A DNA stretch of 64,000 nt from Streptomyces albofaciens JCM 4342. GTDB lineage: Bacteria > Actinomycetota > Actinomycetes > Streptomycetales > Streptomycetaceae. Within the stretch, counting starts at the first letter, position 1; every line of letters begins with the position of its first letter. The position numbers and the translations under genes were made by a program. Shown piece after piece: positions 42,537-49,408 of this stretch. The DNA lies in NCBI RefSeq assembly GCF_008634025.1, contig NZ_PDCM01000002.1, positions 3,125,001 through 3,189,000 of the forward strand, read 5' to 3'. Under the pieces are notes generated by a model. That model was not told the DNA's origin. It searched no databases and saw only the letters and a list, made by a program, of their open reading frames with translations.

Positions 42537-43669
42537 TGCTGGGTAATCGCCACATCCATGACCGTGATGGCTCGTCCGGTCGAGTCCGGCGTGAGGTGGC
42601 CGTACGTGTCGGCCGTCTCGTTGATGGACTTGTGTCCGAGCCACCTGGACACGTCCAACAATGGCAGACCGCTGCTGAGCGCCGTCGAGGCGAACCAGTG
42701 CCGGAGGTCGTGAGGCGACCAGTCGAACCCGAGCGTCTTGATGACCTTCCGGAACGCCGTCGAGTAGTCCGTGGTGGCCACCAGCGTCCCTGTGAGCGTC
42801 TGGAACAGCTCTCCGTTCGGTCCGGTGCCGTAAGCGGCGACGTGCGCCGCTACGCCCTCCCGAAGGTGGGTCGGCAGGGGAATGTCCCGCCAATCACCTA
42901 CCTGCCGGTGCTTGAGAGGGCCGATCAGGGGACCTTGCCCCTTCTTTCCTCGCGTCACCTGCCTGCGGACCCGTACGCGGTCGCTCAGGAAGTCACCTTC
43001 CCGCAGCGCGAGCATTTCGCCGGTACGCAGACCGAGAGCAGCCATGATCCACACGGACAGGGCCCAGTCACGGCGGAACTCATCCGCGATGTCCTGCACC
43101 TGCTGACCGGACGGCAACAGCGTCTCGTCCACGGCCTTACTGGGGAGCTTGGGGAGCTTGGCCCCGATGAACGGGCTCCGGGCAATGTCGCCGTTGATGA
43201 CAGCCGCTTTGCAGACCGCCCGCAGGGGCGTCATGTAGGCGTCCACAGAATTGGCAGACAGACCGCCCACGGTCATAGACCGGCCCAGTTCTTCGATGTC
43301 TGCGGCCCGCAGGGACGACAGCAGGCGGTTCCCCAGAGCGGGGAAGATGTGGAGCCGAAACGCACGGTCGTAAGTGCCCTCTGTGTTGGGCGCCATGTGC
43401 TGACGCCCCATCCACTTCTCTGCGTAGGTTCGGACGGGAACGGCCCCGCGCTTGGGGTCGAGGTAGACCCCTTCCCGCTTGTCATTCTCCATCTTCACGC
43501 CGTAGTCGTTGGCCGCCTTCTGGGTCGGGAACGACTTCTCGCGCTGCCTACCGGCACGGCCACCAGGCTCGCGATACCGAACCGTCCAGGCGTGCTTACA
43601 GCGGCTCTGCGTGCAGGGGTACTCCTTGTGCTTCTTGTCGGTCTTGCACTTCTGGAAGGTCGTTGCCAC
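42503..43669 (-). CDS. int: tyrosine-recombinase integrase
   Basis: A 388-residue site-specific recombinase. Catalytic residues are Arg215 (LGLRTGEM), His320 and Arg323 (SPHDLRHWF), His346 (WLGHKSI) and nucleophile Tyr356 (DTYGHLTP). The N-terminus has a Cys-rich segment (KCKTDKKHKEYPCTQSRCKHAW) and an AP2-like arm-binding region, then a SAM-like core-binding domain (about 78-165). It ends 35 bp from the attachment core, as is usual. It runs in the same direction as SRAP, so read-through could express SRAP. It is 6 bp from the upstream gene. Confidence 0.95.
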   Translation of the reverse strand: MATTFQKCKTDKKHKEYPCTQSRCKHAWTVRYREPGGRAGRQREKSFPTQKAANDYGVKMENDKREGVYLDPKRGAVPVRTYAEKWMGRQHMAPNTEGTYDRAFRLHIFPALGNRLLSSLRAADIEELGRSMTVGGLSANSVDAYMTPLRAVCKAAVINGDIARSPFIGAKLPKLPSKAVDETLLPSGQQVQDIADEFRRDWALSVWIMAALGLRTGEMLALREGDFLSDRVRVRRQVTRGKKGQGPLIGPLKHRQVGDWRDIPLPTHLREGVAAHVAAYGTGPNGELFQTLTGTLVATTDYSTAFRKVIKTLGFDWSPHDLRHWFASTALSSGLPLLDVSRWLGHKSINETADTYGHLTPDSTGRAITVMDVAITQHRADLVLTTAA

Positions 43670-43675
43670 GTGAGG

Positions 43676-44233
43676 TTAGTTGCTTTCTTGGTTCATGAGG
43701 TAATCAGTCACTTTGTCGAGATAGTCGCCTGTGACGATCTCCGCCGCCTTGGGTGTGAGCCGCCCTCCGGCCTTGCCTGGCACCGTGGTCAGCAGGTCCC
43801 GTTTCCGGGCCTCTTTCAGGTGGCCCCGGATCGTCTCGGGCCGCTTGTGGGCCAGTGCGGCAAGGTGTGCGGTGACGTTGGGGACGGCCTGAGAGACAGC
43901 CCGTACGTAGGACTCGGCCAGGAAAGCCAGATACGCGTCTGAGACCCCCTCGGAGTTCAGCAGCCAGCGCAAGCCCTCTCCTTCAGGGTCCTGCCCGATC
44001 TCACGCTCCGTGCTGGTCGGCCTCACGGAACGGAACTGCTCGCCTGCCTTCTTGAAGTCGATCTGTCGCAGCACCGTGGAAGCCACGCCGCCTTGCGTGT
44101 CGGCAGGGTCAGCGTCTGGGCGCGGGGTGATCAGCACCCGGGTGGGGCCGCTGGCCGGGTCTGCGTCAGCGGCCCAGCACAGCAGTACGCGCCACGGCCC
44201 GATGTCCTGCGTGATCTCGATGTGATCCGTCAT
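43676..44233 (-). CDS. winged-helix DNA-binding protein of the element
   Basis: A 185-residue protein (MTDHIEITQDIGPW...). The C-terminal half has a helix-turn-helix shape: VPNVTAHLAALAHKRPETIRGHLKEARKRDLLTT then a GxAGGRLTPKA wing, a pattern seen in many actinobacterial prophage proteins next to integrases. It is divergent from the xis-like gene and upstream of int, the position of the master repressor in PICIs. A -10-like TAAGGT on the minus strand (plus 44240-44245) sits 6 nt before the ATG, so the mRNA may be leaderless. Repressor role is inferred. Confidence 0.65.
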   Translation of the reverse strand: MTDHIEITQDIGPWRVLLCWAADADPASGPTRVLITPRPDADPADTQGGVASTVLRQIDFKKAGEQFRSVRPTSTEREIGQDPEGEGLRWLLNSEGVSDAYLAFLAESYVRAVSQAVPNVTAHLAALAHKRPETIRGHLKEARKRDLLTTVPGKAGGRLTPKAAEIVTGDYLDKVTDYLMNQESN

Positions 44234-44270
44234 ACCCACACCTTACCACACGGGGTTGTCACACCTAGGT

Positions 44271-44300
44271 TTGCCAGACAGGGTTGACGCGGCGTAGTGT
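44271..44300 (+). promoter_or_regulatory. rightward promoter of the element
   Basis: TTGCCA (44271-44276), an 18-bp spacer and TAGTGT (44295-44300), in the 113-bp divergent region between the winged-helix gene and the xis-like gene. Confidence 0.5.
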
Positions 44301-44346
44301 GAGAGATGGGGCGAGGGCCCCGCCGGTCAGCACAGAGGAGAAGCAT

Positions 44347-44517
44347 TTGACGAAGCTGATGACCATTGACGACGTGGCCGAGGCCCTGAACGTGCCGAAG
44401 CACTGGTTGTACGACAACTGGAAGCGCGAGCAGATTCCGTTCAAGAAGATCGGGCAGAAACTCCGATGCCGCCCCAATGACCTTGATCGATGGATTGACC
44501 TACAGGCAGACGCATGA
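44347..44517 (+). CDS. xis: excisionase-like HTH protein
   Basis: A 56-residue MerR-like helix-turn-helix protein (HTH_17 type): TIDDVAEALNVPKHWLYDNWKREQIPFKKIGQKLRC, split at the turn around NVPK, then RPNDLDRWIDLQ. Such proteins are excisionases or directionality factors for tyrosine integrases. TTG 44347 is chosen because AGGAGAAG precedes it; an ATG four codons on is possible. It is the first rightward gene of the element. A terminator follows. Confidence 0.78.
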   Translation: MTKLMTIDDVAEALNVPKHWLYDNWKREQIPFKKIGQKLRCRPNDLDRWIDLQADA

Positions 44518-44540
44518 ACAACTGACAGGAAACCACCACT

Positions 44541-44570
44541 AGGCCCCGGCCCAAGAAGCCGGGGCCTTTC
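44541..44570 (+). terminator. terminator after the xis-like gene
   Basis: A perfect 10-bp stem AGGCCCCGGC with GCCGGGGCCT, loop of 7 nt and TTTC. It lies between the xis-like and replication-like genes, so expression of the latter may depend on read-through. Confidence 0.85.
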
Positions 44571-44586
44571 TCGTGACAGGAGAAAC

Positions 44587-45294
44587 ATGCTTCATGTGTT
44601 CAATCCCGCTAAGGGGAACAAATGGCTGTACCTGGAGATGATCCGGGACCAGCGCACGGAGGGCGACCTAGACATTGGTCGGAACGGCATGGAATACGTG
44701 CTCGGCGTTCTCGCCCATTTGAACAATGCGACCGGCAAGACCTTCGTTGCCGACTCGACGATTGCCAAGCAGGCAGGCTACGCCGGAAACAACCACAAGT
44801 TCGGCGCCGTACGCGAGGTGATGCAGGACGCCGGATATCTTCACGTGTGGGGCAAGAAGGGGCGAGCGTTCGAGGTGTCGCTACTCGTGCCCGCAAGGCT
44901 CCACGAGCAGTACGAGGAACTGTCGATGAGTACCAGGAAGGTGCAGACACACCCCGGAGCTTCCCCCATGGGGGAACTAACTCACAACTCAGTACCCGGT
45001 ACTCAGATCCCGGGACTCCAGACCCGGGACTCTAAATCTCAGGACTCAGTAACTCACGACCCGGAAGGTCGTGAACGTGGTGGAGATGAGACCTACTCTC
45101 ATCCTGCTGAGGGCCGTGAAAACCGGCCCTCAATGTCCATAGCCTCGCCTGCCAGCTCTGCGCTGCGCTCCGAGCCGTCAGGCTCGGGCAAGACTGCTAT
45201 TCCTGCCTCACCTAGGGTTCCCCGCAACCTGGTGTGTTGCGGGACAATCACCCACGGGCCTAGTTGCCCACACCGGGATACTCCCCCCTGGTGA
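44587..45294 (+). CDS. winged-helix replication-like protein
   Basis: A 235-residue protein. Residues 1-115 form a winged-helix domain of the kind found in phage/plasmid replication proteins (VLGVLAHLNNATGKTFVADSTIAKQAGY, then KFGAVREVMQDAGYLHVWGKKGRAFEVSLL, which reads as recognition helix and wing). The rest is a low-complexity linker and a tail with CCGTITHGPSCPHRDTPPW, a possible zinc site. Primase or helicase motifs are absent. The iteron-like repeats directly downstream support a replication role, but this is inference. The ribosome binding site AGGAG is at 44578. Confidence 0.6.
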   Translation: MLHVFNPAKGNKWLYLEMIRDQRTEGDLDIGRNGMEYVLGVLAHLNNATGKTFVADSTIAKQAGYAGNNHKFGAVREVMQDAGYLHVWGKKGRAFEVSLLVPARLHEQYEELSMSTRKVQTHPGASPMGELTHNSVPGTQIPGLQTRDSKSQDSVTHDPEGRERGGDETYSHPAEGRENRPSMSIASPASSALRSEPSGSGKTAIPASPRVPRNLVCCGTITHGPSCPHRDTPPW

Positions 45295-45384
45295 CCACCA
45301 CAGTGGTAGGGACCTTGGTCCACGCCGGCCTCGGGACTAAAGTCCCGAGTTCCAGAGGCGGTGGTTCGGAATGGCGTTTGAACC

Positions 45385-45520
45385 CACTCTATCTATGTGG
45401 GAGAGAAATTTTTTTTCCGGCTTCGTGCCGCACAAGTGACCTTGCGGCACCTCTATATAAGTGGAGGGTGTTACGAAAGCGCTGATGTAACACCTCTATA
45501 GAAGTGAGGGTTAGTTACTC
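45385..45520. repeat. iteron-like repeats, candidate replication origin
   Basis: Three related copies: CACTCTATCTATGTGGGAG (45385-45403), CACCTCTATATAAGTGGAGG (45448-45467) and CACCTCTATAGAAGTGAGGG (45491-45510), each itself partly palindromic. Between them lie GTGCCGCA/TGCGGCAC (45426-45450) and GGTGTTAC/GTAACACC (about 45467-45494) inverted repeats and an AT run at 45406-45417. Clustered iterons beside a wHTH gene suit an origin. Confidence 0.6.
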
Positions 45521-45563
45521 CGTCCTTCTCCCTTTGCCCGCTCGCTGCGAAGCGCCGGGCCAA

Positions 45564-45637
45564 GCTCAGTCAGGACGAGACCGAAACCGGTGGTGGTTGG
45601 CGGTAGAGGTCGGCGGGTTCGAATCCCGCTCTGAGCA
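45564..45637 (+). other. tRNA-like remnant or structure
   Basis: A 74-nt segment whose ends fit tRNA geometry: GCTCAGT (45564-45570) pairs 6 of 7 with TCTGAGC (45630-45636), and a perfect T-arm GCGGG-TTCGAAT-CCCGC lies at 45613-45629 with the exact spacing to the acceptor strand. The D and anticodon arms do not fold well, and the tRNA scanner-type features U8 and an anticodon stem are missing. It is not a working tRNA by eye. Confidence 0.45.
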
Positions 45638-45640
45638 CTC

Positions 45641-45699
45641 GCAGGATTCCCGCTGCTGACGATCCGATCCAGACCCGGCGGGGGTCCTGCTTTTTATTT
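45641..45699 (+). terminator. terminator before the XRE gene of the element
   Basis: GCAGGATTCCCGC pairs with GCGGGGGTCCTGC (11 of 13), followed by TTTTTATTT. It closes the replication/origin segment. Confidence 0.85.
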
Positions 45700-45749
45700 G
45701 CCCACCATCTTCGATCATCCAGAAGATGACACGAAAGGAGACCTATTCC

Positions 45750-46076
45750 ATGGTCAACCTGTCCGCCTTCCAGAAGCGCCGCAATGAGCTGAACCTGACC
45801 TATGCGCAGACGGCTAGCCGGTGCGGCCGTGCCGAGTCCACCGTTTACCGGTGGCTCACCGGCCAGAGTCAGATGTCCGTGTACGACGTGGTGGCGCTGG
45901 CTCACGCTCTCCGCATTCCCTTTCCCGATGTGGTGGAGAACCTGAAGAACGCCGTTGAGGGCCGTGCAATGGCCGCCGAGTACCGGCGGTCCGAGGCCGA
46001 GCGCTCCAGCACGCTGAAGTCCGCCTCACAGGCTGACGCACGCCACTTCGTGGATATGCGGCGTCGCGCCGCCTAA
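45750..46076 (+). CDS. XRE-family helix-turn-helix protein
   Basis: A 108-residue protein whose N-terminal 60 residues are a lambda-repressor-type HTH: LSAFQKRRNELNLTYAQTASRCGRAESTVYRWLTGQSQMS with the turn at CGRA. The C-terminal part is a charged helix. ATG 45750 is preceded by AAAGGAGACC. It lies just before the capsid gene, so it may be its activator or a regulator of late genes. Function inferred from position. Confidence 0.75.
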   Translation: MVNLSAFQKRRNELNLTYAQTASRCGRAESTVYRWLTGQSQMSVYDVVALAHALRIPFPDVVENLKNAVEGRAMAAEYRRSEAERSSTLKSASQADARHFVDMRRRAA

Positions 46077-46136
46077 CCCACCCCCGCAGCAGGAGGTATC
46101 CCACTGCACCACCCCAATCCCTAAAGGAGAAATCCA

Positions 46137-47045
46137 ATGACTTCCATGCGTGAAGCCATCAACAACAACGACATTGCCACTTCCAACATGGTGGCCGGTG
46201 CTTCTGTCGCCATGCTCGGGGCAGAACTGGTTCTCGGTAAGACCGTGTTCCGTGACGCCGAAGCCGACTTTCAGGGCGGCCACGGTTCCACCGTGCGTAT
46301 CCGTGTGCCAAAGTCCATAGCCCCGAAGAAGTTCGAAGGCTCCATGGATGCGATTGCCCAGCGCATTACCGAGCAGACCGTCAGCCTTACGCTCGACACC
46401 TATGCGGCTAACCCGGTCGATCTCACCGCAGAGGACATGACGCTAAATGTCCAGGACTTCACCACGCAGGTGGTGATGCCGCAGACCGTCGGCCTTGCCG
46501 AATACATCGAGCAGACGGTTGCCAGCGAATTCCAGAAGAAGATCGACACCACGACCACCACTGACGGGGCACTCGTCATCGATCCGGCCACCCCGCGCAA
46601 CGCAATCACTTCGGCCGGGGCCGTTCTGGACAAGGCCCGTGCGACCGGGGGTGCTCGTTGGCTTGTGGTGGACCCGGACATCAAGAAGGTGCTTCTTGAT
46701 GACCCGAACCTTTCCCAGGTTGCGGACGCCGGTGATTCCGGCGACGCACTCCGAGAGGCCACCATTGGGAAGCTGTACGGCTTCAACGTCGTGATGTCCC
46801 CCTTTATCAAGGGGGCACTGGCCTACACCGGTCACGCCTATGCCGTTGCCATTAAGGCCCCATCGGTTCCTATGGGCCTGGTCGGCAAGTCCGTGAAGGA
46901 CGAGCACGGACAGAGCTACGCCATGACGTGGCACATGTCCTATAACCCGGACTCCGACAAGGAGCGGTCTGTCTGCAAGACCTTCATTGGCGTCACGGAG
47001 ATTGACTCCGTGCGCTCGGTCGGCTTGAAGCTGAAGGCTTCCTAA
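46137..47045 (+). CDS. major capsid protein, P22 coat/HK97 fold type
   Basis: A 302-residue coat protein. The start (NNNDIATSNMVAGASVAMLG, then LVLGKTVFRDAEADFQGGHGSTVRIRVPKS with its Gly-rich break) is the N-arm and first strand pattern of the P22-coat family; the middle NPVDLTAEDMTLNVQDFTTQVVMPQTVG and the late GKLYGFNVVMSPFIKGALAYTGHAYA match the P-domain and A-domain. No fused protease or scaffold is visible. Codon use is unlike the host. It is the only structural gene in the element. RBS AAAGGAG at 46122. Confidence 0.85.
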   Translation: MTSMREAINNNDIATSNMVAGASVAMLGAELVLGKTVFRDAEADFQGGHGSTVRIRVPKSIAPKKFEGSMDAIAQRITEQTVSLTLDTYAANPVDLTAEDMTLNVQDFTTQVVMPQTVGLAEYIEQTVASEFQKKIDTTTTTDGALVIDPATPRNAITSAGAVLDKARATGGARWLVVDPDIKKVLLDDPNLSQVADAGDSGDALREATIGKLYGFNVVMSPFIKGALAYTGHAYAVAIKAPSVPMGLVGKSVKDEHGQSYAMTWHMSYNPDSDKERSVCKTFIGVTEIDSVRSVGLKLKAS

Positions 47046-47056
47046 GCCAGGCACAG

Positions 47057-47084
47057 AAGGGGGCCGCCGAGAGCGGCCCCCTTT
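47057..47084 (+). terminator. terminator after the capsid gene
   Basis: A perfect 9-bp stem GGGGGCCGC with its complement, 5-nt loop and CTTTCTTC, about 12 bp after the stop. Confidence 0.9.
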
Positions 47085-47110
47085 CTTCATTCAAGAGGAA
47101 AGAGTGAGCG

Positions 47111-47296
47111 ATGTGGCCTGACAGGCAGGACGTTATCCGTCGCGCAGTGAAGCCGGAGAAAACCATCTTGGATGTGTACTTCGGGCCGGACGCAACCACG
47201 CCAGCGATTGAAGAGGAGTTCAACCTATACACCGCCCGAGCAGTAGGCGAATCGATCGCTATGGAATATGCGGCAAGGTTGCACCGGGCAGAGTGA
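47111..47296 (+). CDS. small hypothetical protein of the element
   Basis: A 61-residue acidic/helical protein (MWPDRQDVIRRAVKPEKTIL...) ending SIAMEYAARLHRAE. AAGAGGAAAG lies upstream of the ATG. No family is recognised. It follows the capsid gene after a terminator and may be a head or packaging accessory; this rests on position alone. Confidence 0.6.
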   Translation: MWPDRQDVIRRAVKPEKTILDVYFGPDATTPAIEEEFNLYTARAVGESIAMEYAARLHRAE

Positions 47297-47299
47297 GGC

Positions 47300-47616
47300 A
47301 CACGGACTGATCGACACAGAGTGAAAGATTCAGTCGAGTTTGAATCGTTCGCTTCTTTTGATCGAGTTTCATTTCGCGTAATTCTTTTTCGGTTTCACTG
47401 AATGCTTCGTGAAAAAATTTGAAAGAAAACAAGGCGAGATGGGTGGGGGTGCCTCCCTGAACACTTTCTTCCTGACCGAGGCGTCATAGGGGTTCCGAAA
47501 CGCCGCAGGTCAGAAACCCTCTTCGGGAGTGGCGTCGGAGGCTCTATAGAGCGGCAAAACCCATTTTGGCGACGTACTCCAGGAACGTACTCAGAACGCA
47601 CAGAAGGGCGGCCGGC
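47300..47616. other. AT-rich non-coding region before terS, candidate packaging site
   Basis: About 317 bp with GC well below the rest of the window, especially 47320-47425. Features: GTGAAA and ATTCAGT near 47311-47323 mirrored by TTTCAC and ACTGAAT near 47392-47404; a repeated TCGAGTTT (about 47323 and 47364, the second as ATCGAGTTTC); ACGTACTC at 47572 and 47585. Position just before a TerS-like gene suits a pac/cos site. No gene seen. Confidence 0.45.
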
Positions 47617-47949
47617 ATGGCCCGCAGGACACCCGCTCAGCGCATCGAGGTTGAGCTACTCGACAAATACGAGACGGATGGAATTCGCCTATCCGGATTC
47701 GAGAAACGCTACGTGGAATCAGCGGCGCAGCATTTGGCACAGGCTGAACGCATGGATCGACTCGTCAAGGAACAGGGCCGCATGATCGAGGGCGGGAACC
47801 GTCGGGGCGTGTTTGTTCTTCATCCGGGAATTGCCGAGGCGCGGCAATCGCGCGCACTCGCTGACGCAATGCTGAAAATGGTGCAGAAGCCCACGATGGC
47901 GCCGAGGGTCAGGAACACGCCCTCGCGTCGAGACTTGGGGGCGGCATAG
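47617..47949 (+). CDS. small terminase subunit-like protein
   Basis: A 110-residue protein resembling phage TerS of the P27-like group: ELLDKYETDGIRLSGFEKRYVESAAQHLAQAERMDRL (helical core, split around the Gly), then KEQGRMIEGGNRRGVFVLHPGIAEARQSRALADAML. The mid-protein VxNP/VLHPGxAEAR segment is typical. TerS recognises the packaging site and guides DNA to the helper's large terminase, the standard hijack device of PICIs. ATG 47617 is chosen; an upstream ATG lacks a binding site. Moderate certainty. Confidence 0.65.
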   Translation: MARRTPAQRIEVELLDKYETDGIRLSGFEKRYVESAAQHLAQAERMDRLVKEQGRMIEGGNRRGVFVLHPGIAEARQSRALADAMLKMVQKPTMAPRVRNTPSRRDLGAA

Positions 47950-48107
47950 TGGCGGAGTGGGTCGAAGAACCCGAGGACGACCGCGACCACGTAGAAGCTG
48001 CCATGCGTCGGTACGTGCGGTACCTCGGCATGACGACAGACGAGTACCTGGCCCACGTGCGCGGACCGAGCGTCACGCCGGCCAGCACGGAGGGTGAGGG
48101 AAGCTGA
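47949..48107 (+). CDS. 52-residue hypothetical protein, overlaps terS
   Basis: A GTG start at 47949 shares its G with the TAG stop of the TerS-like gene. The product is acidic at the start (VAEWVEEPEDDRDHVEAAMRR, beginning with the initiator GTG) and ends YLAHVRGPSVTPASTEGEGS. Phage genomes often have such a short ORF coupled to terS. No family recognised. Confidence 0.6.
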   Translation: MAEWVEEPEDDRDHVEAAMRRYVRYLGMTTDEYLAHVRGPSVTPASTEGEGS

Positions 48108-48224
48108 GCCCCATGGTCGGGAGGGTGGACGCTCGGTCATTCTGCTCGGCAGGCCCCGGGCCTGCGGCCGTAGCGAAGCGATAGCCCCGGCCCGTGACGA
48201 GCCCTGGCCTCTTTGCTGAGGGGC

Positions 48225-48794
48225 CTACCGCAGCGGACACATCAGTTCCGGCTCGGCCTGGTTCGGAGAACAGCACACCAGAGCCACAGACAGGAACGAG
48301 GGGCGTTCGAGATAGAAGCCGTGCGACACGTCCCCGCCCCAGCAGAGCCGTTCGGCAGCAGAGCTGACCAGTACCGCCAGCCGCGTCGTGTCGCGGTCCG
48401 TCTCGGAGGCGAACCGGGGCGCGTACGCGGCGAGCTGGTCCCCGAGCCATTGTGCGGCCTCTTTCGGCTCGTCCCAGGTGCCCCGTACCAGCCTGCCGGG
48501 CTTGGTGAGCCAATAGGCCGTCTCCAGCGGAGGAAGGTCCACGACGGGGAACTCCGCCTTCACCAGCCGATAGCGTTCAACGAGCCGCTTGCCTGCCGTG
48601 TCGTCGTCACCGGCCGGAGCAGGGGGCGGGTCAGGGTGGGCAGGCCGCCGCAAAGCCTCCTCGTCGAACCGTGTTTTGGAGCCGGTCCACAGATAGCCGT
48701 GGTAGTGCAACTGGTGGTCCTCGTCAGGGCAGTTGAAGGCGGCCCCCGCCCTTCCCAGAGAACGGAGGCCGCCGGTCAGGGAGCGGCTGTTCAG
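48225..48794 (-). CDS. hypothetical protein with uncertain start
   Basis: A frame of about 190 residues containing RAGAAFNCPDEDHQLHYHGYLW, AYWLTKPGRLVRGTWDEP and DVSHGFYLERPSFLSVALVCCS. Composition looks coding. The end overlaps nothing, and the start is unclear: no ATG is available. CTG 48794 overlaps the upstream DUF397 stop as CTGA; a GTG at 48899 would lie deep inside that gene. Function unknown. It is the last gene of the leftward cluster. Confidence 0.5.
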   Translation of the reverse strand: MNSRSLTGGLRSLGRAGAAFNCPDEDHQLHYHGYLWTGSKTRFDEEALRRPAHPDPPPAPAGDDDTAGKRLVERYRLVKAEFPVVDLPPLETAYWLTKPGRLVRGTWDEPKEAAQWLGDQLAAYAPRFASETDRDTTRLAVLVSSAAERLCWGGDVSHGFYLERPSFLSVALVCCSPNQAEPELMCPLR

Positions 48795-49021
48795 GCCGAG
48801 AGGCCGAAGCGGGCCGGGTCGATACCGGCCGCGTCCAGTTCGGCGGTGGTGAACCTCAGCGGCTCCGCGCTGGGCCGCTTGCTGTCGCCCAGCGCCCACG
48901 CATCGGGGCCGATCTTCGCGAGGGTCGCGCAGGACTCGCCGTCCGGGTGCGTGTTACCCCCGCACGCCTTGAGGAACGTGGCTCCGTCGATGGGCAGGCT
49001 GTAGAGATCGGTTCGGGACAT
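48791..49021 (-). CDS. DUF397 protein
   Basis: A 76-residue protein of the DUF397 family: FLKACGGNTHPDGESCATLAKIGPDAWALGDSKRPSAEPLRFTTAELDAAG reads as its core, in shorter form here (FLKACGG ... WALGDSKRP ... LRFTTAELDA). In Streptomyces DUF397 proteins pair with XRE/DUF5753 regulators such as WhiJ/BldB-type and may act as antitoxin-like partners. The partner XRE gene is two genes upstream. Confidence 0.85.
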   Translation of the reverse strand: MSRTDLYSLPIDGATFLKACGGNTHPDGESCATLAKIGPDAWALGDSKRPSAEPLRFTTAELDAAGIDPARFGLSA

Positions 49022-49061
49022 GGGTGCGCCTTCCTGCGGGGAGATCAGTGAAGGGGCAGGC

Positions 49062-49376
49062 TCAGAACGGGTACTGCTCCGGCTTCTGCACGTACACAAC
49101 CCCAGGGGCAAGAGCCGTCGCGGACTCCCGAAAGAGTTCGTCCAGCATCGACCTGGGACCGTCCCGCATGGCATTGGTCAGACTCTCGGCCAATAGAGCG
49201 GCCTCCGACGGAAGCAGGACCATTTCTGTGTCTGCCATGTGCCGACCGTTCTTCGTCAACCACATCGGGACACGAATGTTCCCCTCATCATCCCGGTACG
49301 CCTTACGGCTCGGGATCGGGTCCATCCGCCAACCCCGTGGGATGCCCTGCCTGTGGTTCTTCGGTTCGGTCGGCAT
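49062..49376 (-). CDS. hypothetical protein of the element
   Basis: A 104-residue protein (MPTEPKNHRQGIPRGWRMDP...) with VPMWLTKNGRHMADTEMVLLPSEAALLAESL in its centre. It is soluble, without Cys. No family recognised. It lies between the XRE(DUF5753) and DUF397 genes in one leftward cluster, with about 40 bp gaps. Confidence 0.65.
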   Translation of the reverse strand: MPTEPKNHRQGIPRGWRMDPIPSRKAYRDDEGNIRVPMWLTKNGRHMADTEMVLLPSEAALLAESLTNAMRDGPRSMLDELFRESATALAPGVVYVQKPEQYPF

Positions 49377-49408
49377 GGGTACATCCTCGGGCCGCAGAGG
49401 CGAAACCT

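Noticed and set aside
45564..45637. A functional tRNA gene in the element
   Set aside because: Acceptor and T-arm fit, but D-arm, anticodon stem and U8 are absent; kept only as a tRNA-like structure.
47111..47296. Head-tail connector or scaffold identity for the 61-residue gene after the capsid
   Set aside because: Size and position allow it, but no sequence feature supports any specific role.
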